Source: Agromyces cavernae
GTDB lineage: Bacteria > Actinomycetota > Actinomycetes > Actinomycetales > Microbacteriaceae
Length of the DNA: 64,000 nucleotides
Assembly (NCBI RefSeq): GCF_021044935.1
Contig: NZ_JAJNMP010000001.1
Location: 372,001 to 436,000 of the forward strand
Direction: 5' to 3'
How positions within the stretch are numbered: position 1 is the first letter of the stretch; each line of letters starts with the position of its first letter. Below, piece after piece: positions 17,917 to 26,341 of the stretch. The notes below the pieces were generated by a model. It saw only the letters and a list, made by a program, of their open reading frames with translations. It searched no databases and had not been told where the DNA came from. The position numbers were made by a program, and so were the translations under genes.

Positions 17917-18990
17917 GTGCCGGTGCCCGAGATCATCCTCGCCCACGACTACCTCCTGCAGCTCGGCGGTGCCGAGCGGGTCGTCGCCGAATGGGCGGCC
18001 GGGTTCGGATCCCGCCCCGTCGTCACGCTCGCATATCGGCCCGACTCGACGTTCGACGGATTCCGCCAGCTCGACGTGCAGGCGAGCATCCCGCATGCGC
18101 TCGCGCATCGCGTCGAATGGATGCTGCCGATGCTTCCCTCCATCGCCGCGCGCACTCGCGTGTCGGGCGGTGACATCGCGCTCGTCTCGAGCAGCGGTTG
18201 GGCGCATCGATTCCAGTTCGAGATGCCGCACGTGGTCTACGCGCACAGCCCCGCTCGCTGGCTCTACGCCGCCGAGGACTACCGGCTGCAGCTGGGCCCC
18301 CTGCGACGGGCAGGTCTCTGGATGAGCGCGCCGCTGCTGCGCCACGGCGACCGCGACGCCATGCGTCGCGCCAGCGGGGTCGTCTCGAACTCGATCGTCA
18401 CCCGTGACCGGATGCGATCCGCCTACGGCCTCGACTCCGTCGTCGTGAACCCGCCCGTGGAACCCGTCGCCCGTGAGGCGCACCCGCCGAACCGACAGCT
18501 GCCCGACGACTTCGTCGTCGTGGTCTCGCGCGATCGTGGGTACAAGAACCTGTCCCTCGCCGTCGCCGCGGCGAAGCTGGCCCAGGTGCCCATCGTCATC
18601 GTCGGCCACGGGTCCGCCGCCCTCGACGACCCCGAGAACGGCGTGCACGGGCTCGGCCGCGTGACCGATGCCGAGCTGTGCTGGGTGTACCGCCGCGCCG
18701 CCGTCATCATCGGCGCGGGCCGCGAGGACTTCGGGCTGACCATCGTCGAGGCGTCGCTCGAGGGAACCCCGGCCGCCACGATCGCATCGGGCGGGTACCT
18801 CGAGACCGTGCGCCCGGGGGTCAACGGCTACCACGCGGCATCCGCGACACCCGAAGCCCTTGCGACGGCGATCCTCCAGGCGCAAGCACTCGACCCTGAG
18901 GCCTGCCGGGAATGGGGTCGCAGATTCAGTCGTGACGCACACCTCGCCCGCCTCGGTAAGGTGTTGGAAGAGGTGGTGCAGCGGGCGTGA
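17917..18990 (+). CDS. Glycosyltransferase family 4
   Basis: A 357-aa GT-B enzyme. Motifs: LAHDYLLQLGGAERVV at the N-terminus (acceptor-side Gly loop), HVVYAHSPARWLY, DDFVVVVSRDRGYKNLSLAV, and REDFGLTIVEASLEGTP, the family 4 E-x7-E element. GTG at 17917 or 17923 may start; CAGGA and GGGG lie at suitable distances before each. Its last codons (RLGKVLEEVVQRA-stop) run into the first 20 codons of a truncated nucleotidyltransferase-like frame (GTGA overlap at 18987). Related 3' ends recur near 24.1 and 25.4 kb. Codon use is like the GC-rich flanks and unlike the block downstream. Confidence 0.87.
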   Translation: MPVPEIILAHDYLLQLGGAERVVAEWAAGFGSRPVVTLAYRPDSTFDGFRQLDVQASIPHALAHRVEWMLPMLPSIAARTRVSGGDIALVSSSGWAHRFQFEMPHVVYAHSPARWLYAAEDYRLQLGPLRRAGLWMSAPLLRHGDRDAMRRASGVVSNSIVTRDRMRSAYGLDSVVVNPPVEPVAREAHPPNRQLPDDFVVVVSRDRGYKNLSLAVAAAKLAQVPIVIVGHGSAALDDPENGVHGLGRVTDAELCWVYRRAAVIIGAGREDFGLTIVEASLEGTPAATIASGGYLETVRPGVNGYHAASATPEALATAILQAQALDPEACREWGRRFSRDAHLARLGKVLEEVVQRA

Positions 18991-19046
18991 GCGAATCCCA
19001 GGTCAGCGTGCCGCTTTCGGTGCGCCTGCGATTCGGGCATGCGGCC
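18987..19046 (+). pseudogene. 5' fragment of a nucleotidyltransferase gene (homologous to the gene at 25472)
   Basis: Sixty bases starting at the GTG that overlaps the GT4 stop match the first 20 codons of the gene at 25472 with 53 of 60 identical positions (MSESQVSVPLSVRLRFGHAA against MSESEVSVPLAVRLRFGHAA). Similarity ends abruptly at 19047, and the frame stops soon after at an unrelated TGA. It marks a recombination boundary: the normal neighbour of this GT4 was evidently a nucleotidyltransferase. Confidence 0.8.
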
Positions 19047-19067
19047 GACGAACCCCGGGGCGGAGTC

Positions 19068-19919
19068 TTAGTCGTCGCCGCGCAGACCGAGTGACCGGCC
19101 GCCATCAACTGCGAGTTCTTGTCCAGTGATGAACCGGGCACGCGGACTCGCCAGGAAGCCAACGGCCTCGGCGACGTCTTCCTCGTGACCGATATCCCCG
19201 AGGACGTTGGTCCGCTTCAGGCGTTCCAACTCGGCCTGTGTCGGCTGACCCCTCGGAACGATGCCCGGGGAAACGACGTTGACCGTTATGCCGAATGGGC
19301 CGAGCTCGATGGCCGCGGACTTCAGGTACCCGGACAGGCCTGCCTTCGCTGCCGCGTAGTCCGCGAAGCGCGCCTTACCCCTGCCTCCGATGACGGATCC
19401 GACGCTGATGATGCGACCGGACTGCTGAGCGATCATCTTCGGGGTGACCGCGCGGACGCAGGAGATGGCGGCCCGCAGGTTGATGGCGAGGATGCGGTCG
19501 ATGACCTCGGGGGATTGATCCCACACGGGTGCGTGCTCACCTCGTGCACTTCCACCTGCGCAGTTCACGAGAATGTCGACGGTCGGGAGGGAAGCGAAGA
19601 ACCTCGTCACGGCCGTCTCTTCCTCGAGTTCCACTTGCGCGATATGCGCCGAGCCTCCGTGTTCACGGATCTCACTTACGACCGCGTCCAGCTTCGTGGT
19701 CGAGCGTCCGAGCACGTACACCTCGGCTCCACTCAGGGCGAGCCGGAGCGAAATCGCCCGGCCGATGGCTCCGCTTCCGCCCGTGACGACCGCTACGAGA
19801 CCATCCAACTCTGCAGGCGAATCGACGCTGACCACATAGGGGCGGGCCATCTCGACCCTCGAAGGCATTCTGCCGAGCCTCGTCAGGACCCGAGATGTCA
19901 GTGCTCTCAGCTTGCCCAT
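19068..19919 (-). CDS. Short-chain dehydrogenase/reductase (SDR)
   Basis: A 283-aa classical SDR. TGGSGAIG is the nucleotide-binding TGxxxGxG, NCAGG replaces NNAG, a Ser lies in SVGSV, YAAAK is the YxxxK catalytic motif, and PGIV and the C-terminal TGQELAVDGG are typical. It would reduce or oxidise a keto/hydroxy group with NAD(P). ATG 19919 has GGGGGG four bases upstream. It follows the MenD-like gene by 40 bases on the same strand and is probably co-transcribed. G+C is about 60 % by local count, lower than the flanks. A role after the MenD-like enzyme in making an unusual sugar or acid residue is an inference. Confidence 0.85.
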   Translation of the reverse strand: MGKLRALTSRVLTRLGRMPSRVEMARPYVVSVDSPAELDGLVAVVTGGSGAIGRAISLRLALSGAEVYVLGRSTTKLDAVVSEIREHGGSAHIAQVELEEETAVTRFFASLPTVDILVNCAGGSARGEHAPVWDQSPEVIDRILAINLRAAISCVRAVTPKMIAQQSGRIISVGSVIGGRGKARFADYAAAKAGLSGYLKSAAIELGPFGITVNVVSPGIVPRGQPTQAELERLKRTNVLGDIGHEEDVAEAVGFLASPRARFITGQELAVDGGRSLGLRGDD

Positions 19920-19959
19920 GTTCCCCCCTGTCATCGACGCCAGAAGACCCAGCCCAGTC

Positions 19960-21693
19960 CTACCGCAATCCAAGCCGCCGCAGGACCCTGCCGCCGAGGC
20001 GTCGGATCCGGATGTAGGCGCCTGGCCTGACTCCGCCCCCCGCCAAGGTCGAATGGTAGGCGCGCAGTTGAGCGATGTCCGCGACCTTGTTCGAGAACAC
20101 CTCGAGGACGCGCGAACCGTGCTCGTTCAGGTCCGTGAGCCAACTGATCCCGGCGGCCGTCGCGTCGGGAGTGTGAGCCGCTGAATAGTCGATCCCGAGC
20201 GACTCCACCCAACCGCGGGCGCTCATGGCGTGCTCCGCGCTGACATGGCGGCCCGCAACCGTTGCCGAGTAGCTCTCGGGCAACGGCACGTGCATGACCG
20301 CCCCACCCCCGTTGTTGAGCAGGAGGATGCGCAGGTTGTCGGGCAGGTCGCGGATCCATAGCGAGTTCATGTCGTAGAAGAAGGTGAGATCCCCGATGAT
20401 CACGAACGTCGGCTTCGCGGTCGCCGCAGCGTAGCCGATCGCAGTCGACAGGCAACCATCGATGCCGTTCACACCTCGGTTGCATAAGACGTCGATCGAT
20501 GGATCGATCCTGTGGAGCTGGGCCATCCGGATCGGAGCGCTGTTCGCGATATGAAGAGAACTGTCGTGCGGAAGTGCCCGCATGAGAGCACCGATCACCG
20601 CCAATTCGCCGTGCTCCATCGACGGCGCCGGGATCGAGTTGGCGACCTCGAGCATGCGACGCCGGTACGACGGATCGGCTGAAGCATCACGTGCTGCGAC
20701 AATGCGTTCGAGGAAGACCTGGGGACCCGATTGGAAGACGTCGGTGAGTGTTCGGAAAGGATCTGCGATCGCACCATCGGGGTCGACACGCCAGTGTTCG
20801 TGATCCGACGCGTGCAAGTAGCCCTTCAGCTCGTCCTTGAACACGATGTTGCCTCCGAACGAGATCACGATCTCGGGCTTGAGTTCAGGGTGCTTCGCCG
20901 CGGGTATGCGCAGAAATGCCAGGGGATTGTCGATGCGCCGGTCGATGTGCAGGTTGGCGAGGTGGTCGGAGATGACGACCGCGTCGAAGGATTCCGTGAA
21001 GGCCGAGAGTCTCGCGATGGTGTGGTCGCTGGGACGCGCTCCTTGACCCCAGACGACGAGGACCCGTTTGTGTTCTAGGCGTTTGGCGAGCTCGGCCCAG
21101 TCGGGTTCCTCGGACTCGATTCGATGCCGCGCGATCACGCGCACGTCGGGGAGCTGCGCCACGGTGAACTCCACGCCGCTGTGGCTCTCGATCGGCACGT
21201 TGAGGTGGACCGGGCCGCCCTCGCGAGCGGCGACGAGGCCTTCGTTGATCACCCGATTGCAATACCAGCGGTCGCGGTCGTTCGAGATCGGGCGGAGATT
21301 TCCCGTGTAGCGAACGAACCCGTCGAACAGTTCGCGCTGATCGATCATCTGGTCTTCCATCTGGCCGAGGAAATCAGGAAGCCTGTCCGTCGTGATCGCA
21401 ATCAGGGGCAGTTTCTGGGCGGATGCCTCAGCGATGGCCGATCCGTAATTGAGCGCGGCGGTGCCTGACGTGCAGATCGTGGCGGTCGGCTCGCCGGTCG
21501 CCTGAGTGAGACCCAGAGCGAAGAACGCCGCCGACCGCTCATCGACCACCGAATGGAGCCTGAAGTACTGGTCGTTTTCGAACGTCCGCGTGAAGGCGTA
21601 GTGCCGGCTGCCCGGGGAGATGACGATGTCCTTGACACCATGTGCCTTGAGCAACGCGGCCAGTTCCACAACCAGAGGTTCATCCGCATACAT
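19960..21693 (-). CDS. MenD-like thiamine-diphosphate enzyme in EPS locus
   Basis: A 577-aa protein of the full MenD length. It keeps SPGSR (26-30), the ThDP-activating Glu in DERS (E52), TSGTAALN, DQMIDQ (114-119), NSAPIR (384-389), NRGVNGIDG (405-413), GDLTFFYD (434-441) and NNGGG (460-464). The arginines corresponding to MenD R33, R395 and R413 appear as R30, R389 and R406. The Ile-Phe pair that follows NNGG in true MenD is replaced here (AVMH). No other menaquinone gene is nearby; the neighbours are an SDR, a pyruvyl transferase and GTs. I infer a carboligation or decarboxylation on a polysaccharide precursor rather than menaquinone synthesis. G+C is near 60 %. Confidence 0.82.
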   Translation of the reverse strand: MYADEPLVVELAALLKAHGVKDIVISPGSRHYAFTRTFENDQYFRLHSVVDERSAAFFALGLTQATGEPTATICTSGTAALNYGSAIAEASAQKLPLIAITTDRLPDFLGQMEDQMIDQRELFDGFVRYTGNLRPISNDRDRWYCNRVINEGLVAAREGGPVHLNVPIESHSGVEFTVAQLPDVRVIARHRIESEEPDWAELAKRLEHKRVLVVWGQGARPSDHTIARLSAFTESFDAVVISDHLANLHIDRRIDNPLAFLRIPAAKHPELKPEIVISFGGNIVFKDELKGYLHASDHEHWRVDPDGAIADPFRTLTDVFQSGPQVFLERIVAARDASADPSYRRRMLEVANSIPAPSMEHGELAVIGALMRALPHDSSLHIANSAPIRMAQLHRIDPSIDVLCNRGVNGIDGCLSTAIGYAAATAKPTFVIIGDLTFFYDMNSLWIRDLPDNLRILLLNNGGGAVMHVPLPESYSATVAGRHVSAEHAMSARGWVESLGIDYSAAHTPDATAAGISWLTDLNEHGSRVLEVFSNKVADIAQLRAYHSTLAGGGVRPGAYIRIRRLGGRVLRRLGLR

Positions 21694-21823
21694 GGTGGCC
21701 CCACTTCAGTCCGAGGTTCACAGCAGGCCCCGTTCGAGCCGTTGCTGCCCGCGGTACCAGCGGCTGGGATCTCCCGAATACCCTCGGGCAACGAACGAGA
21801 GCATACCGAGATACGGTGATCCA

Positions 21824-22975
21824 GTGTCTCGCAATGTACTGATCACGACGTTGCCGCTCAACGCGAATTACGGTGGCGTCCTGCAGGCATATGCATTGCA
21901 GCGCATCGTGCGCGATCTCGGGTTCCGTCCGGTCACCGACACCTCGAGGCCGAAGCCGATGCTGAAGCGTCTCCGGTGGCGTTTGCTGCGGCATCCATAC
22001 CGATGGGTTCGGCTGTCGATGCCGGCCCGAGCCGACTGGGACTGGCGGAGCTGGAGGCTCGTCACCGCGCCACTGCGCGTATTCGTTGCACGGAACATGA
22101 AGACCGGTTCATTCATGGAGGCCGCGGGGACTCGCCGTGGCAGGGCGCGGCTGGCGAGGCGGTTCCGCACCTTCGTGGTCGGAAGCGATCAGGTGTGGCG
22201 CGCTGCCTATGCGGACATCCCGGCGCAGTTCCTCGATGTACTCGAGCCCATCGAGGGAGATCGGCCGCGTCGGATTTCGTTCGCGGCATCGTTCGGCGTC
22301 GATGACATCGCCGAATACAGCGACGACGATCGCTCCCGCGCCGCCGCATTGATTCGGCGTTTCGACGCGGTCTCGGTGCGCGAGGAGTCAGGAGTTCGCA
22401 TCTGCCACGACGAGTTCGGCGTGCGCGCAGAGCGCCACCTCGATCCAACGATGCTGCTGTCCGCAGAGCACTATCGGGAGCTCGTGTCGCGCACGGCCGT
22501 TGACGCGACTCCCGCCGCCGGTCGACTGTTGATTTATCGACTCGACGCGAATGACGACGTCAGTCGCGTTGAAAGGGTGCTCGGGGAGCGACTCGGACTC
22601 CCTTCGCTCGAACTCCTCGCGCCTTGGCCGCCGTCGTATCTTGCGTACGTGTCGAACCCGGCCGAATTCGTGAGGCCGTCGATCGCGTACTGGCTGGCCT
22701 CCGTCGCTTCAGCCGGCTTCGTCGTGACGGACTCCTTCCACGGCTGTGCGTACTCGATCCTGTTCAACCGCCCATTCGTGGTGTATGCCAATGCGGAACG
22801 CGGCGCGACCCGCTTCGACTCGCTCCTCGAGGTCTTCGGGCTCGAGCACCATCGGGTCGGCGCGGACTCGCCGCTGATCGACGAACGGGTCTTCGCCCCC
22901 GACTGGACAAGGGTGAACCGCGTGCTCGACACTGAGCGCGTTCGGGGTCTCTCGTATCTCAGGGCGAACCTGTAG
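21824..22975 (+). CDS. Polysaccharide pyruvyl transferase family protein, copy 2
   Basis: A 383-aa protein starting at GTG 21824 (MSRNVLITTLPLNANYGGVLQAYALQ), a very typical N-terminus of this family with the conserved N-x-G-x-xLQAYAL. FVVGSDQVWR, SFAASFG, LDPTMLL and VVTDSFHGCAYSILFNRPFVV complete the pattern. It resembles the longer EPS/teichoic-type pyruvyl transferases and differs from copy 1 at 12.2 kb. The frame extends back to 21620 only over the MenD-like start. It is divergent from that gene, with 130 bases between. It belongs to the lower-GC block (36 of 60 bases G+C at 22501-22560). Confidence 0.85.
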   Translation: MSRNVLITTLPLNANYGGVLQAYALQRIVRDLGFRPVTDTSRPKPMLKRLRWRLLRHPYRWVRLSMPARADWDWRSWRLVTAPLRVFVARNMKTGSFMEAAGTRRGRARLARRFRTFVVGSDQVWRAAYADIPAQFLDVLEPIEGDRPRRISFAASFGVDDIAEYSDDDRSRAAALIRRFDAVSVREESGVRICHDEFGVRAERHLDPTMLLSAEHYRELVSRTAVDATPAAGRLLIYRLDANDDVSRVERVLGERLGLPSLELLAPWPPSYLAYVSNPAEFVRPSIAYWLASVASAGFVVTDSFHGCAYSILFNRPFVVYANAERGATRFDSLLEVFGLEHHRVGADSPLIDERVFAPDWTRVNRVLDTERVRGLSYLRANL

Positions 22976-23031
22976 CACCCTGCGCTGCGCCCGGGATCGA
23001 GCGACTCCCGACGACGGGTAGGCTCCCGCTC

Positions 23032-23844
23032 ATGCAGACCGTGTCGGTGGTGATTCCCGCGTACAACCCAGGCCCGTTCTTGGCCGAGGCGGTTGAATCA
23101 GCGGTGTCTCAGGTCCCGGCGCCGCTCGAGGTGCTTGTGGTGGACGACGGCTCGACCGAGCCATTCGCCATTCCAAATCATCCGCTCGTGCGCGTGGTCC
23201 GGCAGGACAACGCCGGGGCGAGCGCTGCCCGCAACCGCGGTATCCGGGAGGCGCGCGGCGAGCTGATCGCCTTCCTCGACGCCGACGACGTCTGGTACCC
23301 CGGGAAACTGGCTGCCCAAGCCACCTTGATGCGTCCCGGGGTCGGGCTATGCTCCTGTGATTTCGACGTGATCGAGGCCACCGGCAAGCGCGACGGGTGG
23401 GGCGGGCATGGTGGGAATTACCGCCAACTGTTGCGCGGGAACAGCATCCACACGTCCGGCGCGATCGCTCGCCGCTCGAGTCTTCTCGAAGCGGGATGTT
23501 TCGATGAATCTTTGACCCACAGCGAAGAGTGGGGTACATGGTTGGAAATCGCTCGTCGTAGCGAGCTGGAGCACGCTCCCGGCGTGTTCGTCGGTTACAG
23601 ACTCCACGACCGAAACGCGAGCAGGGATTATCTCCGCATGTGGCGCGGAGCGATGAACGTGCTCTGGCAACACCGAGGAGCGGATGCGCTGCCCGGTATT
23701 CGTCGAGTCGGGCAGATCTATGGCTCCCAGGCATTCGACGCGTTCCGCGTCACGCGGAGCCCCTCTCATCTGTTCTGGGCGTTCGCCCTCTGGCCCGACT
23801 ACGTCCTTCGAAACGTCTGGCGGCGCGTGTGGCGTCCGCGTTGA
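23032..23844 (+). CDS. Glycosyltransferase family 2
   Basis: A 270-aa GT-A enzyme: VSVVIPAYNPGPFLAEAVES, VVDDGST, DNAGASAARNRGI, AFLDADDVWYP (DxD) and HSEEWGTWLEIARR are the standard family 2 signatures. It is slightly short, with a basic C-terminus that may touch the membrane. Start ATG 23032 lies 56 bases after the pyruvyl transferase stop. It is the last + strand gene of the lower-GC block. Confidence 0.88.
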   Translation: MQTVSVVIPAYNPGPFLAEAVESAVSQVPAPLEVLVVDDGSTEPFAIPNHPLVRVVRQDNAGASAARNRGIREARGELIAFLDADDVWYPGKLAAQATLMRPGVGLCSCDFDVIEATGKRDGWGGHGGNYRQLLRGNSIHTSGAIARRSSLLEAGCFDESLTHSEEWGTWLEIARRSELEHAPGVFVGYRLHDRNASRDYLRMWRGAMNVLWQHRGADALPGIRRVGQIYGSQAFDAFRVTRSPSHLFWAFALWPDYVLRNVWRRVWRPR

Positions 23845-24061
23845 CATCCGGGCGCCCTACTCGGAGTAAGACCCGGTGTGCCAGGTCCCGCAGAGTCCCT
23901 CGAGCTTTCGGTTTCTGGAGGATGACGCTGTCTCCGCGAATGCGTACGATGCCGCAGTCCCCGATGCCCGAGGATAGGGCCTTCTGATACCGCGGTACGG
24001 CCGATGCTGAGTCAACTCAACTGAATCTCAGTGCCTCGCTGCGTGCGACCGCAAGGGGATG
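23845..24061. other. Intergenic remnant DNA, no gene seen
   Basis: About 217 bases after the GT2 gene with mixed composition and no convincing frame. It precedes a degenerate GT4 3' end and looks like the debris of earlier recombination. Confidence 0.4.
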
Positions 24062-24166
24062 CAGGGTGCCCCTGAGGTCGTCCTCGCCCTCGACAACTTC
24101 CTGCCGAGCTCGAGGCGATGCCCCCGCCTAAGCCACGTGATGGACGAAATGGTGCAGCGGGCGTAA
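24062..24166 (+). pseudogene. Degenerate 3' end of a GT4 gene (scar 2)
   Basis: In the frame ending at TAA 24164-24166 the last codons read RLSHVMDEMVQRA-stop, matching RLGKVLEEVVQRA-stop of the complete GT4 at 18990. The DNA around the stop (TGGTGCAGCGGGCGTAAGCG) is nearly identical to the intact copy. Upstream codons (PEVVLALDNF) are only faintly alike. I read it as a remnant of a glycosyltransferase gene removed by insertion or exchange. Confidence 0.6.
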
Positions 24167-24174
24167 GCGCCCGC

Positions 24175-25320
24175 TCAGGCTTGAGCAGGAGCCGGCTTGC
24201 GAGCGCGCTTCGCCCAGTCGATGCACGGACGTTCGACGGCGACGAACAACAGTTGCCCCACGGCGAACACCACGCCGAACCCGACCGTCCAGAGCAGGAG
24301 CAGCAGCAGCGGACCTTCGGGCACGTCGAGGAACTTCTGCAGGAACTCCGAGACGTACCACGCGGTCGGCTGGTGGATGAGGAACAAGCTGTACGAGCGA
24401 TAGCCGATGAACACCAGCGGCTTCCATGCGAACATTCGCCCGATCGCGGGGACCGACAGCACGAGGACGATGAGACTCCCGAACAGCGCGCTCAGGCCGA
24501 GTTCCCGGATCGGCAGGACCGTACCGCGGAACAGCGGAGCGGTTGCGACGAGGTACGACACGACCATCACCGCCAAGAGCAGGAAGATGTGGGGCCGGCG
24601 GATGCGCTCGACGACCTTGAAGGCTACGATCGCGGCCAGCATGCCCGCGGCGAACTCCATCAGACGACCGAGCCCCGATGCGCTCCACAGGAACTGGTCG
24701 GGGAACGCTTCGCCCGGCACGAACAGGGCGACGGCGATGCGGAAGACCACGGAGACGACGATCGCGATGATCAACGCCCTCGCCCCCCAGCGGTTCGCGG
24801 CGATCAGGAGCAGCGGGAACAGCAGGTAGAGCTGCATCTCGAGGGACATGGTCCACAGGCTGCCGTTCATCGAGCTCCAGTGCTCGGCGAAGAACAGGTG
24901 CGAGAAGGTCAGGTGGCTCAGCCAGTCACCCAGGCTCGGCATGGGCTGCCATGACGCCTCACGCCCGAACAGTCTCATGATCACCACGAGGAGCTGCGGT
25001 AGGAGCACGGCGTACGCCAGGGCGACGTAGTACGGGATCACGATGCGGCGCATGCGTCGCCACACGTATGCGCGAGTTCGGAACTCGTCCATCCGTTCCG
25101 GGCGTCGGGCGAACGGCAGGAACAGCACGAAACCGGTCAGCACCACGAAGAAGTCGGGGCGGATGTTCTGGCTGACGACCGACGACAGTACGGGAATCTC
25201 GGGTCGGCCCGCGAACTCCCAGGTGTGGAACGCGAACACGGCGAGGAACGCGACCGCGCGAAGTCCGTCGACGGACTGGATCCGCTGCGTCGGCCGCTCC
25301 GTGCTGGTCACAGGGACCAA
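24175..25320 (-). CDS. Acyltransferase 3 family protein (OafA/YrhL type)
   Basis: A 381-aa membrane protein with about ten hydrophobic segments. The N-terminal IQSVDGLRAVAFLAVFAFHTWEF carries the family's RAVA.. and catalytic His, and FFVVLTGFVLFLPF and the RRIVIPYY basic element follow. GSLWTMSLEMQLYLLFPLLL matches the conserved W(T/S)L..E..fYL motif. These enzymes move acetyl or other acyl groups to extracytoplasmic sugars. Start may be ATG 25320 or GTG 25311. It is alone on its strand between two GT4 scars, so it may be a separate insertion into the same site. Confidence 0.88.
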   Translation of the reverse strand: MVPVTSTERPTQRIQSVDGLRAVAFLAVFAFHTWEFAGRPEIPVLSSVVSQNIRPDFFVVLTGFVLFLPFARRPERMDEFRTRAYVWRRMRRIVIPYYVALAYAVLLPQLLVVIMRLFGREASWQPMPSLGDWLSHLTFSHLFFAEHWSSMNGSLWTMSLEMQLYLLFPLLLIAANRWGARALIIAIVVSVVFRIAVALFVPGEAFPDQFLWSASGLGRLMEFAAGMLAAIVAFKVVERIRRPHIFLLLAVMVVSYLVATAPLFRGTVLPIRELGLSALFGSLIVLVLSVPAIGRMFAWKPLVFIGYRSYSLFLIHQPTAWYVSEFLQKFLDVPEGPLLLLLLWTVGFGVVFAVGQLLFVAVERPCIDWAKRARKPAPAQA

Positions 25321-25388
25321 CCCTAGGTCAGGCGGGCTCGCAATGAACGCCCCAAATCGGAGGGCAGGTGTCGGTCGTGCCCTCCGCC

Positions 25389-25475
25389 TGCGTGGACCGT
25401 CAGGCGCGACACTGGTGGGGTCGAGTGCGTCTCGACATCACTAGAGTGATCGACGGGGTGGTGAGGCGGGCGTGA
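25389..25475 (+). pseudogene. 3' end of a GT4 gene (scar 3) directly before the nucleotidyltransferase
   Basis: In the frame ending at TGA 25473-25475 the codons read ...RHWWGRVRLDITRVIDGVVRRA-stop, which aligns with CREWGRRFS...RLGKVLEEVVQRA-stop of the GT4 at 17917-18990. The TGA overlaps GTG 25472 exactly as at 18987-18990. So the nucleotidyltransferase retains the tail of its former upstream GT4 partner. Confidence 0.65.
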
Positions 25476-26341
25476 GCGAATCAGAGGTCAGCGTGCCGCT
25501 TGCGGTGCGCCTTCGGTTCGGCCATGCCGCCGTGCAGCATCTCGCCCGCGAGATCGGCGTCGACCTGCTCCACATCAAAGGTTCCGCCGTCGACCCGTTG
25601 CTCCGCCCGGGCGGGTATGCGGGCAGCGACGTCGACGTGCTCGTGCGGCCGGCCCACGTGGCAGTGCTCGACCGGGCGATGCGGCAGCACGGATGGCGCC
25701 TCTACAGCAGCTTCGAGAACGGCTCGCCGTTCGGTCATGCGCAGACGTACCTTCACGACGTGTGGGGATACGTCGACGTCCACCGGTTCTTCCCCGGCAT
25801 CCGAATCGCACCGGACCGTGCGTTCGAGCGGCTCTGGGCCGACCGACGCGAGATCGAGATCGCAGAAACGGGATGTCAGGTGCCGAGCCTGACCGCGCAA
25901 GGTGTGCTGCTCGTGCTCAACGCGGCCCGCTCGTCGGTGCGCTCGAAGCCCGATGTGCGCATCGCCTGGCACGAAGCGCCCCTGGAGCGACGCGCTGAGA
26001 TGGAGGCGCTGGTCGCCGATCTCGACGCGCCGGTGGCGTTCGCCGCTGCGACCGGCGCGCTCGAGCACTACCGCCGCGAACGGGACTACGGTCTCTGGCG
26101 AATCGTTTCCCAAGGCGGCTCGCGTTCCGCGGAGTGGTGGGCGCGAGTGCGCGCCGCACCGAGTCTCGGCGTCGCGATTCGCGTCGTCGCGCGCGCTCCG
26201 CTCGTGAACGTCGATCACCTCGCGCATCGCCTCGGCCGGCGGCCCTCGCGCGCGGAGATCGTCGCCGAGTTCTTCCGGCGCCCGGCCCGTGCCGTTCGAG
26301 AGGCCTGGCAGGGTCTCCGTCGCGTCGGAGCGAGCCGATGA
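25472..26341 (+). CDS. Nucleotidyltransferase-family protein (PF14907-like)
   Basis: A 289-aa protein. LLHIKGSAVDPLL (residues 32-44) followed by GYAGSDVDVLVRP (48-60) is the GS-x-x-D-x-D-type active site of the nucleotidyltransferase-like family found next to PqqD and HPr-kinase-like genes. Asp53 and Asp55 would bind metal. VWGYVDVHRFFPG lies around residue 90. GTG 25472 overlaps the TGA of a GT4 remnant, and the 3' end overlaps the PqqD-like gene by ATGA, so this was built as a translationally coupled set. Its target is unknown; in lasso-peptide and HPr-rel-A type clusters relatives are thought to modify a peptide or carrier. Confidence 0.75.
   Translation: MSESEVSVPLAVRLRFGHAAVQHLAREIGVDLLHIKGSAVDPLLRPGGYAGSDVDVLVRPAHVAVLDRAMRQHGWRLYSSFENGSPFGHAQTYLHDVWGYVDVHRFFPGIRIAPDRAFERLWADRREIEIAETGCQVPSLTAQGVLLVLNAARSSVRSKPDVRIAWHEAPLERRAEMEALVADLDAPVAFAAATGALEHYRRERDYGLWRIVSQGGSRSAEWWARVRAAPSLGVAIRVVARAPLVNVDHLAHRLGRRPSRAEIVAEFFRRPARAVREAWQGLRRVGASR

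Noticed and set aside
19960..21693. Menaquinone biosynthesis gene menD
   Set aside because: Neighbours are all polysaccharide genes and residues after NNGG differ from true MenD; I keep only MenD-like.
19047..25388. Transposon or integron as carrier of the inserted block
   Set aside because: No transposase, integrase, terminal inverted repeats or target-site duplication are seen; homologous recombination at partial gene copies fits better.
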